Of a stretch of DNA of 33,640 bases, positions 1 through 8,153 are shown piece by piece. Below the pieces are notes generated by a model. That model made no database searches. It had not been told where the DNA came from and saw nothing but the letters and a program-made list of their open reading frames with translations. The translations under genes were made by a program, and so were the position numbers. The first letter of the stretch is position 1, and each line of letters starts with the position of its first letter. The stretch is from Planctomycetia bacterium (GTDB lineage: Bacteria; Planctomycetota; Planctomycetia; Gemmatales; Gemmataceae), in assembly GCA_005799265.1 (NCBI GenBank), contig SYHD01000308.1:1-33640 (forward strand), written 5' to 3'.

Positions 1-58
1 CGTTTAGCGCTCGCGTCGCAGCGCCGGGTGAACGGCGCTTCGACGCGAGCGCTAAACG
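1..58. repeat. Long perfect-arm palindrome
   Basis: Positions 1-18 are the exact reverse complement of 41-58. Positions 20-25 pair with 34-39 after one mismatch, leaving an 8-nt loop, so nearly the whole segment can form a single hairpin of about 24 pairs. It begins 15 bases past the rsfS stop on the minus strand. It has no T-run, so it may be a factor-assisted 3' end or a dispersed palindromic repeat rather than a classical terminator. It may continue left of the window. Confidence 0.75.
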
Positions 59-73
59 CCAAGCGGCTGTACG

Positions 74-460
74 TTAGCGATTCCATTCGACGCGTTTGGC
101 GTCGGCCCACAGGTCTTCGAGCGCGTAATATTCGCGCGAGTCCTGATCGAAGACGTGGATGACGAGATCGCCGTAATCCTGCACGATCCAGCGGCTCGAC
201 TGGTAGCCCTGGATGTTCTCACGCGTCTCGCCCTCGCTGCGCAGAAAATCGTCGATCTCCTCGGCAAGCGTGTGGATCTGCCGACGGCTGGCGCCAGTCA
301 TGATGACGAAGTAATCGAAGATGGGCGTGATGCCGCGCAAGTCCAAGACGACGATGTCTCTGGCTTTATTGTCGTCGCCGATGCGAGCGCACTGGATGGC
401 TTGCGCGCGGGTGAGTTGGGCGCGGGTGGATTTCTCGGCAACGGTCGCTTGTTCGCTCAA
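74..460 (-). CDS. rsfS: Ribosomal silencing factor RsfS (YbeB/Iojap family)
   Basis: This 128-residue protein matches the RsfS/Iojap family. RsfS binds ribosomal protein L14 (uL14) on the 50S subunit and blocks subunit joining when translation must be reduced. Family hallmarks are visible: the segment DIVVLDLRGI, the FDYFVIMTG core, the stretch running from SSRWIVQDYGDLVIHVF, and the terminal REYYALEDLWADA motif. The length is usual, with a roughly 25-residue N-terminal extension. The start codon is TTG (458-460), supported by an AGGAG Shine-Dalgarno at 466-470 five bases upstream; no better ATG is available. In many bacteria rsfS sits beside nadD; here only a palindrome follows and the divergent upstream gene is unrelated. 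Family assignment is very secure. Confidence 0.95.
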   Translation of the reverse strand: MSEQATVAEKSTRAQLTRAQAIQCARIGDDNKARDIVVLDLRGITPIFDYFVIMTGASRRQIHTLAEEIDDFLRSEGETRENIQGYQSSRWIVQDYGDLVIHVFDQDSREYYALEDLWADAKRVEWNR

Positions 461-770
461 AGGATCTCCTGAGGGTTGCCTCGCTTACACGGGACGGCGG
501 CAAAGCGAGTGGGCTTCCTATTAATTTAGAAAAGAGGGACAGGCAAGCCCAGCACGGAGTTCGCGCTTTCCCGAACCCGCCGTGCTTGTCCTCCTTTTGT
601 ATTTTACCGCGAATCCCGGCGAAGTGAGGCCAGGAAATTTCAGAATTCCAAACTCGACTGGTTCGCGGTCGCGGCATGGATTATACCCGTTGACACAATC
701 TTACGAGTCGCGACCTGACGGTCGCGGCTCGTAGAAACAATCGCCTTAATCGTGCAGACGGGTATTTCAC
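461..770. other. Divergent intergenic region with hairpins
   Basis: This 310-base stretch separates rsfS from the divergent gene at 771. It contains the rsfS Shine-Dalgarno and an imperfect hairpin (551-557 pairing with 580-586, with extra pairing of flanking gaca/tgtc) followed on the plus strand by a pyrimidine-rich, T-rich run. A short copy of the acgagccgcgacc palindrome lies at 702-733. I see no convincing reading frame or clear sigma70 promoter. Confidence 0.5.
702..733. repeat. Short acgagccgcgacc palindrome (copy 1)
   Basis: The arms 702-715 and 720-733 pair over 14 bases with one mismatch around a 4-base loop. The core is shared with the larger palindromes at 4009-4068 and 5559-5615, so this is the shortest member of a dispersed family within the window. 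It lies just upstream of the gene at 771. Confidence 0.7.
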
Positions 771-1175
771 ATGCGCAAACGACTCGGTATCGCGGCGGTC
801 GCCTTGGTGCTCGTCGGCGTCGGCTACTGGTGGCAATCGTTCGACACGCACCCAGACCTCGATCCATCCAGAATCCTGGCAAACTCCCTCCCGAATAACG
901 ACGGCGACGCGGAATCGTGCGACGCCATCGAGCCGCTCGTCGTTGATCGTGCCGCGCGGGGACTGGCCGCACTGCCCGCACCGCGCGCCGTCGAGATGGA
1001 GGCGTTGCCGCGTGTCGTCCAGGCGCCGGGCATGACGCAACCGCCACGGCCGGACGCCGATTCGGGCGCGGCGCGGCGCATGCCCTATGCGGATGAAGAC
1101 GAACCAAATGCGATCTATCGCGAGATAATTGACAAGGTGAACAAGACAAGAGGAGGGAATCTTCTTCGGAATTGA
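771..1175 (+). CDS. Small membrane-anchored or secreted protein of unknown function
   Basis: I do not recognise this 134-residue protein. Residues 5-20 form a single hydrophobic segment after a basic N-terminus (MRKR), reading as a signal anchor or uncleaved signal peptide. The remainder is low-complexity, rich in Ala, Pro, Asp and Glu, with an acidic-to-basic C-terminus. No clear Shine-Dalgarno precedes the ATG, which is not unusual in this lineage. A competing 173-codon minus-strand frame (681-1202) covers the same bases but encodes an Arg-rich shadow-like protein without domains, so the plus frame is preferred. It is followed 70 bases later by the aldolase gene in the same orientation. The function is unknown, and it could be non-coding. 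Confidence 0.55.
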   Translation: MRKRLGIAAVALVLVGVGYWWQSFDTHPDLDPSRILANSLPNNDGDAESCDAIEPLVVDRAARGLAALPAPRAVEMEALPRVVQAPGMTQPPRPDADSGAARRMPYADEDEPNAIYREIIDKVNKTRGGNLLRN

Positions 1176-1245
1176 AAAGTCAAAGCCGCCATTCGTGCCC
1201 ATTCATACAATCCCCATCTACACTCATCTTCTTGGGGAGCGCATC

Positions 1246-2316
1246 ATGAACATCACCGATATCGAACGCCTACTCGGCTCCGACGCCCGCACTTTGCTCG
1301 ATCACAAGCCGAAGATCTCCAAGGACCGTTTGTACGTCCCCAGTCCCGATTTCGTCGATCGCGTTTGGGTCAACACCGATCGCACGCCGAACGTGTTGCG
1401 TAATTTGCAATCGCTCTTCGGTGCGGGCCGACTGGCGAACACCGGCTACGTGTCGATCCTGCCAGTCGATCAAGGAATCGAGCACTCCGCCGGCGCCAGC
1501 TTCGCGCCGAATCCCGATTACTTCGACCCGCTCAACATCTGCGAGCTGGCCCTCAAAGGCGGCTGCAACGGTGTCGCGTCCACGCTCGGCGTTATGGGCG
1601 CCGTGGCGCGCAAATACGCCCACAAGATTCCGTTCGTGCTCAAGATCAATCACAACGAGTTTCTCTCCTATCCTAATAGCCACGATCAAATTATCTTTGC
1701 CAACGTCAAGCAAGCCTTCGACATGGGCTGCGTCGGCGTCGGCGCGACGATTTACTTCGGCTCCGCGGAGTCGAAACGGCAGATTCAGGAGATCTCGCAC
1801 GCCTTCCAGATCGCCCACGAGATGGGCATGTTCACAATCCTGTGGTGCTACATCCGCAACAACGCTTTCAAGACGAAGGAGAAGGACTTCCATGTGTCCG
1901 CCGACCTCACCGGGCAAGGAAATCATCTCGGCGTCACGATCGGCGCGGACATTATCAAACAAAAGCTGCCCATGAATAATGGCGGGTACAAAGCGCTTTC
2001 GACGAAGGAAAAGCCCTGGGGCAAAACGCACGACAAGGTTTACACCGATCTGTCTTCGGACAACCCAATCGATCTGACGCGCTACCAAGTCGCCAACTGC
2101 TATATGGGCCGCTGCGGGCTCATCAATTCCGGCGGCGAATCGAAAGGCGTCGGCGACCTTGAGGAAGCCATCCGCACCGCAGTCATCAACAAACGCGCCG
2201 GCGGCATGGGCCTGATCTCCGGCCGCAAGGCGTTTCAAAAGGAGCTGTCCGAAGGGATCAAGCTCTTGAATTCGATCCAGGACGTTTACCTGTCCAAGGA
2301 AATCACTATCGCGTAG
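1246..2316 (+). CDS. fbaB: Class I fructose-bisphosphate aldolase (FbaB/DhnA type)
   Basis: The 356-residue product cleaves fructose 1,6-bisphosphate to glyceraldehyde 3-phosphate and dihydroxyacetone phosphate in glycolysis, and makes it in gluconeogenesis, in the cytoplasm. It belongs to the bacterial/archaeal DhnA-type class I family, which uses a Schiff-base lysine and no metal. Seen here: the early LPVDQGIEH motif (residues 72-80), the KINHNEF segment (133-139), the [10 protein letters not shown] strand (164-173) and the [10 protein letters not shown] motif, where K238 is the expected Schiff-base lysine. The C-terminus has the phosphate-binding INSGG and GLISGRK segments. The ATG at 1246 is chosen over a frame opening at 1195 because GGGGAG lies at 1234-1239 with good spacing and family N-termini begin here. 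It appears monocistronic. Confidence 0.95.
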   Translation: MNITDIERLLGSDARTLLDHKPKISKDRLYVPSPDFVDRVWVNTDRTPNVLRNLQSLFGAGRLANTGYVSILPVDQGIEHSAGASFAPNPDYFDPLNICELALKGGCNGVASTLGVMGAVARKYAHKIPFVLKINHNEFLSYPNSHDQIIFANVKQAFDMGCVGVGATIYFGSAESKRQIQEISHAFQIAHEMGMFTILWCYIRNNAFKTKEKDFHVSADLTGQGNHLGVTIGADIIKQKLPMNNGGYKALSTKEKPWGKTHDKVYTDLSSDNPIDLTRYQVANCYMGRCGLINSGGESKGVGDLEEAIRTAVINKRAGGMGLISGRKAFQKELSEGIKLLNSIQDVYLSKEITIA

Positions 2317-2583
2317 CAGATTCTTTTACACACATTGCAATATGTGGTAGGAGATGGCGGCGCTGGGCCGGTCGTCGTCAGGGTTCTGCGCGAATTGCTC
2401 CATGGCGTGGATGACGTTGCTCCGGGCACGAGAGAATCCGCTTTAGACTTCGCTCGCCTTTGAAGCTCCACACCGGGTGGCGTAGGCGGGAGCCTCGGCT
2501 GAGGCGGGCCTTACGCATCATCGCAGGGAACCATCGCTATTGTCCCAAGCGGATGCGATCCTTGAACCGATTTCATGGGCGAG
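2317..2583. other. Intergenic region between convergent genes
   Basis: This separates the plus-strand aldolase gene from the minus-strand gene ending at 2584. A near-palindrome centred at about 2338 (cacacattgcaatatgtgg) directly follows the aldolase stop. A small GC hairpin (2492-2496 with 2501-2505) lies further on. A 38-codon open minus-strand stretch ending at 2328 reads like a protein tail but has no start, so it is not called a gene. Confidence 0.4.
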
Positions 2584-3924
2584 TCATTTTGAGGCGCCAG
2601 GCGCTTCGGGAAACACGATCTCGCGGACCAGTTGCAGGTCGCGCGCGCCGAGGTCCCCCACGTGCTGCGGGTCGATCGAGAACGTGACGCTGACTTGATC
2701 GCCGCCCGTGCCGACAATCAAGTAAAAAATCTGCGTGACCGCGCGGCCGTCGAGTTCGCCCGAAGCCGCGACCTTATAGACAGTGTGCTGTCCTCTGGGG
2801 CCGTCGGGAAGCTTTTCCCGCTGGTTTTCCTCGCGCTCGATCCAGCCAGGCGTCGCACGCATCTCGGCGGCGAATTGCTCGAGCGCCATTACATTCTTCA
2901 CGTCAATCTTCTTCAACGGCATGATGGTCGCCTGGCCGATGAACTGGCCGCGCTCCAGATAACGCATGACCAGCTGTGGAGCTCCATCTGGGCTGGTGAT
3001 GTGCCAGTTGCGCGGGTAGTTGAGCGCGTAGCGTTTGTCGGAATGCTGTATGTTCGTCAATTCACTCGGCGGCGTTCTTCCATTCGGCACGCGGGCGCCG
3101 ATGATGATGTTGTTCAAGTCGCCGGGCACGTCGATCGGCGCTCGCTTCAATTTGATGACGACATCCGCGGAGAGCGCCGGCGTGATCGGGCCTTGTTGAC
3201 GTGCGTCGGTTTCCTCCCAAACCAGACCGACGATGCGCTGCTCCCGCGTGTCAAATTCGAGCCGGGCGTGCACGAGCACCTTGACCGAGGCGCCGAGGTT
3301 GATCCCCTCGGCCGTTCCCGCGATGCTGATGTGCGCGATGTTTTCCTTGACGGCTTCGAGCTTGCCTTCGAAGGTGTGCTTGGCCAGGCGGAAATCACAC
3401 AGGGCGGCGACGACGTTGTTGGCGATGGGCCAGTTCTTGCCGACCTCGATTTGCTTGCCAGGCAGCAAACCGGAGATGGCCTGGGTGTCGAAGTGTTCCG
3501 TGAGATCCACTTCATCGCGAGTCAAGGCGCCGTTCGGGCTGTAGCTGACGATCTGATCGTTATGCCGATGCGCCACCATGAATCGTCGTGCTTCGCGCAA
3601 CGTTCGTTTTGGGGGATTCTTGTCATTATCAAACGTGATCGTGCTCTCGGCTGTCGTGTAGATGCGGGCGGCCTTGTCGGAAACCGCGCCGTTGATGTCA
3701 AGGAAGCGCTCCACGTAGTCGTGCTTGGCCTCGGCCTTGTGCGGATAGACGACCTCCTTGCCGTCCTGGTTGACCGTGATCTTGCCCGTAAGGCTCATCG
3801 TCAATTCGTTCCGCACGCACCGGTCGGCCAATGGCGCCTCGGTCAGATTGACGGCCTGGGCTTTCACCCCCCCCGCGACGATGAGATTGACCACGACGCA
3901 CAGTGCGGCTTGTCGAGTGAACAT
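2584..3924 (-). CDS. Secreted two-part protein of unknown function
   Basis: The 446-residue product begins with a cleavable signal peptide (MFTRQAALCVVVNLIVAGGVKAQA), so it should be exported. Residues of about 25-280 form a mostly beta region resembling uncharacterised lipoprotein-like domains (a possible DUF6263-type relation, from general resemblance only). The last ~150 residues start with the NYPRNWHI segment and have the alternating pattern of PsbP/Mog1/DUF1795-like proteins (YPxxW start, VTFSID near the end). The ATG at 3924 is preferred over the frame opening at 4044 because TGGAGAT lies just upstream and the signal peptide starts there; the longer version would also run into the palindrome at 4009-4068. 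The substrate and role are unknown. It follows the parvulin-like gene in the same direction but palindromes separate them. Confidence 0.85.
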   Translation of the reverse strand: MFTRQAALCVVVNLIVAGGVKAQAVNLTEAPLADRCVRNELTMSLTGKITVNQDGKEVVYPHKAEAKHDYVERFLDINGAVSDKAARIYTTAESTITFDNDKNPPKRTLREARRFMVAHRHNDQIVSYSPNGALTRDEVDLTEHFDTQAISGLLPGKQIEVGKNWPIANNVVAALCDFRLAKHTFEGKLEAVKENIAHISIAGTAEGINLGASVKVLVHARLEFDTREQRIVGLVWEETDARQQGPITPALSADVVIKLKRAPIDVPGDLNNIIIGARVPNGRTPPSELTNIQHSDKRYALNYPRNWHITSPDGAPQLVMRYLERGQFIGQATIMPLKKIDVKNVMALEQFAAEMRATPGWIEREENQREKLPDGPRGQHTVYKVAASGELDGRAVTQIFYLIVGTGGDQVSVTFSIDPQHVGDLGARDLQLVREIVFPEAPGASK

Positions 3925-4008
3925 CGGACTGATCTCCAAAGAGGGCTTCCGTTTCAGGATTTCGTCGCTCGCGTGAAACTGCCAGAGACTCGCCGCACAC
4001 ACGAGACT

Positions 4009-4068
4009 ACGAGCCGCGCCCGTTAGGGAGCGTCTCGCAGCCACCGCTCCCTAACGGTCGCGGCTCGT
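4009..4068. repeat. acgagccgcgacc palindrome (copy 2, full length)
   Basis: The arms 4009-4032 and 4045-4068 are reverse complements over 24 bases with a single mismatch, around a 12-base loop. The outer half matches the copies at 702-733 and 5559-5615. The element lies between two minus-strand genes and could act as a 3' stabilising or attenuating hairpin for the upstream gene, or simply be a dispersed repeat. Confidence 0.85.
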
Positions 4069-4085
4069 GAAGAGTTTGCCAAACG

Positions 4086-4114
4086 CTCGTTCCCAAACGG
4101 AGTTTGGGAACGAG
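4086..4114. repeat. Perfect 13-bp palindrome ctcgttcccaaac
   Basis: Positions 4086-4098 are the exact reverse complement of 4102-4114, with a 3-base loop. The sequence differs from the neighbouring 4009-4068 palindrome, so two repeat families lie side by side in the 212 bases between the parvulin-like gene stop (4137) and the next gene start (3924). It begins 23 bases past the upstream gene's stop and may serve as its 3' hairpin. Confidence 0.8.
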
Positions 4115-4136
4115 GGGATCAACAAGCGACGCGCTG

Positions 4137-5411
4137 CTACTTCTTCGTTTCCGGCAGCGGGATGACGACTCCCGGCGGTAGCCCGATGGGCATGGGAGGC
4201 TGCTCGATCGTGGGCGTTCGGGCCGGCGGTGGCGTGCTATCCACCGGCGGCCGATTGATGTCGGGCGCCTTCAGCGGCGCGTCCGGCAACACCACCTTCT
4301 GGCCGTCATTCGGCACGATCGCCATTGGCTTGAACTCCGGCATTTTGACCGGCGGCAACGTGGTCGGTTCGAGATTCCGCGCCTGACTCACGGGCATCGT
4401 CGGCGGCCCCTGATACGACGCGTGCTGTACCTGATTCGCCAAGATCGGCCGCGGGTTCGCATCCTGGCGCAGCTTGGCGAACGCTTCCGGAATCCGCTGG
4501 GCGACGCGCAGCTCGTGCATTTCCTTGATCAGTTTTTCGCGATGGTCCACAAATCGCTCCGCCGCGTTGGCCGGCAGCTGCTTCTCGCACAATAGGATCA
4601 CATACGTCCCGTCCTTCATTTCGAGCAGCGGGCTAATCTCACCGGCCTTCAAGGCGAACGCGGCGTCCTCAAGCTGCTGGTCGCCGAAGTGTTTGTGGAT
4701 CGGCGGCACCTTGCCGGCGACCGAGGCCAGGCTGGGAATGAATTGCTTGGTGGCTTCCACCAGGAAGTCGGCCTGTCCCTTGCGCGCGTTTTCCCATACC
4801 TTCAAGCCGAACTGGCGCTGCCCCTTGTCGATCACGATCATGCGGCATTCGGCCTTGGGTCCAAAGCGAGCCTCGAAGCCTTCGCGCAGGTCGTTCTCGG
4901 TGATCTTGACGCTGGATTGCACCAGCTTCTCCATGAGGATCTTGGGCCGAATCACGTCCTCGCGCCATTCGTATTCGGTCTTGCCGAACTTGCGCAAGAC
5001 GTTGTTGACGAACTCGACGGGAGTGAGCTTGGTCGGCCCACTGAAGCTTTCGACATCTTTCAGAAAACGCGCTTGGACTTCCATGTCGGTGGCGACGATG
5101 TTGTGTTTGGTGCACTCCATCTCGACGATCTTGCGGTTGATCATGAATTCGAGCCGCTCGACGCCGAGGCGATTGATGAGGTAATCGCCGAATTCCGCGC
5201 GCGTGACGGGGATGTTGTTGTAAACGTAGGCGACGGCGCGCGTGTTCGCATCGCCATCTTTGTCGCCAGAGCCGCCGGCTGTCACATGGACGCCCGACTG
5301 ACGACGGCCGAACCAGAAACTGCCGGCGCCGACGACGACAACCATGACGAGTACGGCCAGCCTTTTCGTCAGCCAGGGATTGGCTTTCATCAAGTCGATA
5401 CACTTCCGCAT
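4137..5411 (-). CDS. Membrane-anchored SurA/parvulin-like peptidyl-prolyl isomerase
   Basis: The 424-residue product has an N-terminal membrane anchor (residues ~17-35, AVLVMVVVVGAGSFWFG) and then a periplasm-facing body. Residues ~60-190 resemble the SurA N-terminal chaperone region (INRKIVEMECTKHNI, then helical repeats with KLTPVEFVNNVLRKFGKTEYEWRED). The segment before the tail resembles a PpiC-type rotamase core (ITENDLREGFEARFG; AAFALKAGEISPLLEMKDGTYVILLCEK). The last ~85 residues are Pro-rich and look disordered. Such proteins help fold outer-membrane or exported proteins. The ATG at 5411 has a strong GGGAGGAG upstream; the frame opening at 5534 would put a Cys-rich non-homologous tail before the anchor. 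The rotamase core is divergent, so enzymatic activity is uncertain. Confidence 0.85.
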   Translation of the reverse strand: MRKCIDLMKANPWLTKRLAVLVMVVVVGAGSFWFGRRQSGVHVTAGGSGDKDGDANTRAVAYVYNNIPVTRAEFGDYLINRLGVERLEFMINRKIVEMECTKHNIVATDMEVQARFLKDVESFSGPTKLTPVEFVNNVLRKFGKTEYEWREDVIRPKILMEKLVQSSVKITENDLREGFEARFGPKAECRMIVIDKGQRQFGLKVWENARKGQADFLVEATKQFIPSLASVAGKVPPIHKHFGDQQLEDAAFALKAGEISPLLEMKDGTYVILLCEKQLPANAAERFVDHREKLIKEMHELRVAQRIPEAFAKLRQDANPRPILANQVQHASYQGPPTMPVSQARNLEPTTLPPVKMPEFKPMAIVPNDGQKVVLPDAPLKAPDINRPPVDSTPPPARTPTIEQPPMPIGLPPGVVIPLPETKK

Positions 5412-5558
5412 AACCTCGCTCCTCCCGGTTTTGGTCCGGATTCTGGTCCCGAAGAATAAAGCGGGTCCGCTATAACGAATCAATTTCGGGCAAACAAGAG
5501 GAGTTGCCTCACGTGAACATGAGCCACGGATCAATCACGGAGTGAAAAAATGCCAGAA

Positions 5559-5615
5559 ACGAGCCGCGACCGTAAGAGCGGAGGGACTTCCCACTCCCTT
5601 ACGGTCGCGGGTCGT
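5559..5615. repeat. acgagccgcgacc palindrome (copy 3)
   Basis: The arms 5559-5576 and 5598-5615 pair over 18 bases with one mismatch. The inner part (gagggacttcccactccc) can extend the stem imperfectly. It shares its core with the elements at 702-733 and 4009-4068. It sits between two minus-strand genes, 79 bases past the stop of the polysaccharide export gene. Confidence 0.8.
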
Positions 5616-5693
5616 AATGAAAGTGCGCATTTCGAGCGTGCGGAGTAGTTCTCCTATTCCTCCCCTTTTATCCGTATTCGATACGTGGTTCTG

Positions 5694-6455
5694 CTACGGT
5701 TGGCTCAGCTTGTCATTCGTTTGACTCGCCTTCACGCCGGCAAAGGTGTGATAGACGCCCAGAAAAACGGGAGGAATCGCCCTCTCGATCTGGGCGCGGC
5801 GCGTGGCGCCGACAAAGATCTGATCGAACGGCAACAGCCGAACGTTCGTGCGCGGATCGTTCTTCACAACGATCGCGTTCAAATCGACATGAATGACCTC
5901 CGGGCGCTGGCTCTCTCCCAGGTGTGGCCGGACGACGTATACGTCTGTCGGCTCGGCGCCGGCGGTGATGCCGCCCACGCGCCGCAAGAGATCGAGCACC
6001 GTCTCCGGACCCTGATACGACACGCTGCGTTGATGGCCGATCACCTCGCCGAACAGCAACAAGTACTGCCCGCGATATTCACGCACGCGCATCGACACAT
6101 CCGCCGGATTCACGCCGACATCGACCGCAATCAACTCGGCAACCTGGGCAAGCGTACGTCCTTCAACGCGCGGTCGGGCGTAATCAATCAGATCGATTCG
6201 TCCGTCAGGCCCGACGACGTAGCGTCCGTTAAGCTCCGGCCGGGACGCGACCTCGACTTCAAGAACATCCGGACAGCCGACGCGGTAATGTTGGGCGACT
6301 TCATCATTGCCTTGAGCGGGCGGCTGTGCCAGCAAGTTTTTTTCGACGAAATGGCGATCCTTGACGCAGCCAGTCAAATGGGGCAAGAGGGGCAGCAATA
6401 CCAGGAGGCAGGCCGTGCGAGCTTTCCAGGATGACCAGCGCAGGCCAGTCTTCAT
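5694..6455 (-). CDS. Wza-type polysaccharide export lipoprotein
   Basis: The 253-residue product fits the polysaccharide biosynthesis/export family (Poly_export plus SLBB domains), which forms the outer-membrane channel for capsule or exopolysaccharide. It starts with a lipoprotein signal peptide ending in a perfect lipobox LTGC (Cys30). Residues ~48-125 carry the Poly_export pattern (YRVGCPDVLEVEV, then YVVGPDGRIDLIDYARPRVEGRT). An SLBB-like segment follows (QYLLLFGEVIGHQRSVSYQG, LLRRVGGIT). The ATG at 6455 is chosen because it gives a compact signal peptide; an earlier ATG at 6509 lies in frame but has no Shine-Dalgarno. No polymerase, Wzc kinase or glycosyltransferase genes are nearby, so it is either a stand-alone exporter component or works with genes elsewhere. 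It is divergent from the mutase gene. Confidence 0.88.
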   Translation of the reverse strand: MKTGLRWSSWKARTACLLVLLPLLPHLTGCVKDRHFVEKNLLAQPPAQGNDEVAQHYRVGCPDVLEVEVASRPELNGRYVVGPDGRIDLIDYARPRVEGRTLAQVAELIAVDVGVNPADVSMRVREYRGQYLLLFGEVIGHQRSVSYQGPETVLDLLRRVGGITAGAEPTDVYVVRPHLGESQRPEVIHVDLNAIVVKNDPRTNVRLLPFDQIFVGATRRAQIERAIPPVFLGVYHTFAGVKASQTNDKLSQP

Positions 6456-6574
6456 AGATTTTCTAGGTCCTAGGCCGATGCGAGCCGACAAGATCGATGT
6501 AGCCTTCATCGGCGTGCGACTCTACCGACCTTGAAGCGTTTGTGGCGTATGACGTGACCCGCACGAGGAAATTC

Positions 6575-7930
6575 ATGGCCCAGGCATCGAATGACCTGAT
6601 CGTCAGCGTCTCCGGCATCCGCGGGATCATCGGCGCGGGACTGTCGCCGGGCGCGGCACTAGCGTTTGCACAGGCGCTCGGCACCTTCGTCCAAGGCGGC
6701 CGCGTCGTACTGTCACGCGACTCTCGACCGAGCGGGCTGATGCTGCGCCACGCGGTCATCGCGGGGTTAAGCTCGTGCGGCTGCGCGATTCACGATCTGG
6801 CGATCGCGCCCACGCCGACCGTCGGCCTTTCGGTGCGGCAACTCGACGCCGTCGGCGCCATCCAGATTACAGCGAGCCACAACCCCGCCCCGTGGAACGG
6901 CATGAAGCTCTTCGGGTCCGACGGCGCCGTCCTCCCCGCCGCCAAGGGACTCGAGATCAAGAATATCTTCGATACGAATTCATTCGTATCGGTCCCTCAC
7001 GACAAGCTCGGCGGCGTCCAGGACTGCCGCGAGGCCGAGGATTGGCATCGCGCGCGCGTCCTGCAACTGGTGGACGTGACGCGCATCCGCGCGCGCAACT
7101 TTCGCACGCTGCTGGACGCCAACGGCGGCGCGGGCGGGCCGCTCGGCAACGCGCTGCTCGGCGCCTTTCACGCGCGGCCCGTCGTCATCGGCGGCGCTCC
7201 TAATGGCGACTTCGCGCATCCGCCGGAGCCGTTGGCCGAGAATCTCACCTCGATCCTGCCGCTCGTTCCCCAACAAAAGGCCGACCTCGGCTTCGTGCTT
7301 GACCCCGACTCGGATCGGCTCGCGCTCATCGACGAAACGGGACGCTACATCGGCGAGGAGTTGACGCTTGCCCTCGCCGTCCTGTGTCGGCTCAAGCAGG
7401 AACGCGGGCCGCTCGTCATCAACATGTCGAGTTCGCGCGTCACCGAGGACATCGCCAAGCAGTTTGGCGTGCCGTGCTGGCGTTCAGCGGTCGGCGAGGC
7501 CAACGTCGTCGCCAAGATGCGCGAAGTCGGCGCCGTAATCGGCGGCGAAGGCAACGGCGGCGTCATCGACCCGCGCGTCGGCTGGGTGCGCGATCCTTTC
7601 ATCGGCATTGGTTTGATCCTGCAACTCCTGGCGGACACGGGCAGGACGCTCAGCCAGATTGTCGCTGACTTGCCGAGTTACGCCATCGTCAAGGACAAGT
7701 ACACGGTGCCGCGCGAACGCCTGCCGAAGCTGAACGCCGCGCTGCAAGATCGCTGGCCCGATGCGAGTTGGAACGAGCTCGACGGCCTGCGTGTGGATTG
7801 GCCCGATCGCTGGGTCCACGTGCGGCCGAGCAATACCGAGCCGATCGTTCGCGTTATCGCCGAGGCCCCGAACGCTGCCGACGCTGAGCGCCTGTGCAAG
7901 GAAGTCGGCGCGATCCTCATGACCGTGTAA
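6575..7930 (+). CDS. glmM: Phosphohexomutase, GlmM/phosphomannomutase type
   Basis: The 451-residue product is an alpha-D-phosphohexomutase, converting hexose 6-phosphate to hexose 1-phosphate in the cytoplasm. All four active-site loops are visible: the catalytic phosphoserine loop TASHNP (S101), the metal-binding DPDSDR (243-248), the sugar-specificity loop GGEGNGG (323-329), and the phosphate-binding RPSNTEP (417-423). The N-terminal VSGIRGIIG is also typical. The GGEGNGG loop and overall resemblance favour phosphoglucosamine mutase (glucosamine 6-phosphate to 1-phosphate, toward UDP-GlcNAc), but phosphomannomutase or phosphoglucomutase cannot be excluded, so the symbol is provisional. The ATG at 6575 has GAGG upstream and removes eleven non-homologous residues from the longer frame. 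The divergent export lipoprotein gene may share the promoter region. Confidence 0.9.
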   Translation: MAQASNDLIVSVSGIRGIIGAGLSPGAALAFAQALGTFVQGGRVVLSRDSRPSGLMLRHAVIAGLSSCGCAIHDLAIAPTPTVGLSVRQLDAVGAIQITASHNPAPWNGMKLFGSDGAVLPAAKGLEIKNIFDTNSFVSVPHDKLGGVQDCREAEDWHRARVLQLVDVTRIRARNFRTLLDANGGAGGPLGNALLGAFHARPVVIGGAPNGDFAHPPEPLAENLTSILPLVPQQKADLGFVLDPDSDRLALIDETGRYIGEELTLALAVLCRLKQERGPLVINMSSSRVTEDIAKQFGVPCWRSAVGEANVVAKMREVGAVIGGEGNGGVIDPRVGWVRDPFIGIGLILQLLADTGRTLSQIVADLPSYAIVKDKYTVPRERLPKLNAALQDRWPDASWNELDGLRVDWPDRWVHVRPSNTEPIVRVIAEAPNAADAERLCKEVGAILMTV

Positions 7931-7984
7931 CCGTGTTAACCCCTGAGGGCAACAAGACCGTGCTGGGGGGATCAGTGGATTGCA

Positions 7985-8088
7985 ATGGAATATGGTCAAT
8001 GGAAAATGGCTAATGGACAATTTCGAGCGTCGGCTTTCATATTGACCATTAGCCATTAGCCATTAGCCATTGACCATTTTCGGTTTTC
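7985..8088. repeat. Tandem ccattag repeat within an imperfect inverted repeat
   Basis: The 7-base unit ccattag is repeated three times plus a partial copy at 8046-8071. Upstream, 7994-8022 carries the complementary-sense words ggtcaatgg, aatggctaatgg and acaat. The two sides can therefore pair as an interrupted hairpin whose arms differ by the number of units. The element fills most of the gap between the mutase and LRR genes and is AT-richer than its surroundings. Confidence 0.8.
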
Positions 8089-8153
8089 ATTGACCTATGC
8101 CAAATAGGTTAGACGCCGATACGCCTACGAGACAAGGCCCACGGAACGCTGCC

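Noticed and set aside
681-1202. 173-codon minus-strand frame opposite the gene at 771
   Set aside because: Arg/His-rich shadow translation without hydrophobic core or domains; the plus frame has a clean membrane anchor.
1270-2238. 322-codon minus-strand frame opposite the aldolase
   Set aside because: Shadow of a highly conserved aldolase gene in GC-rich DNA; no domain recognised.
2328-2448. Open minus-strand stretch reading NVIHAMEQFAQNPDDDRPSA as a possible gene or gene remnant
   Set aside because: It is only about 38 codons, bounded upstream by an in-frame stop, has no start with Shine-Dalgarno, and I recognise no family; it may be chance or a very short relic.
2632-4026. 464-codon plus-strand frame opposite the secreted protein at 2584-3924
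   Set aside because: Antisense shadow; composition rich in Asp/Arg/Val and no Shine-Dalgarno, while the minus frame has a signal peptide and ribosome-binding site.
8046-8071. CRISPR-like array
   Set aside because: The 7-base units are contiguous without spacers, so this is a microsatellite, not a CRISPR.
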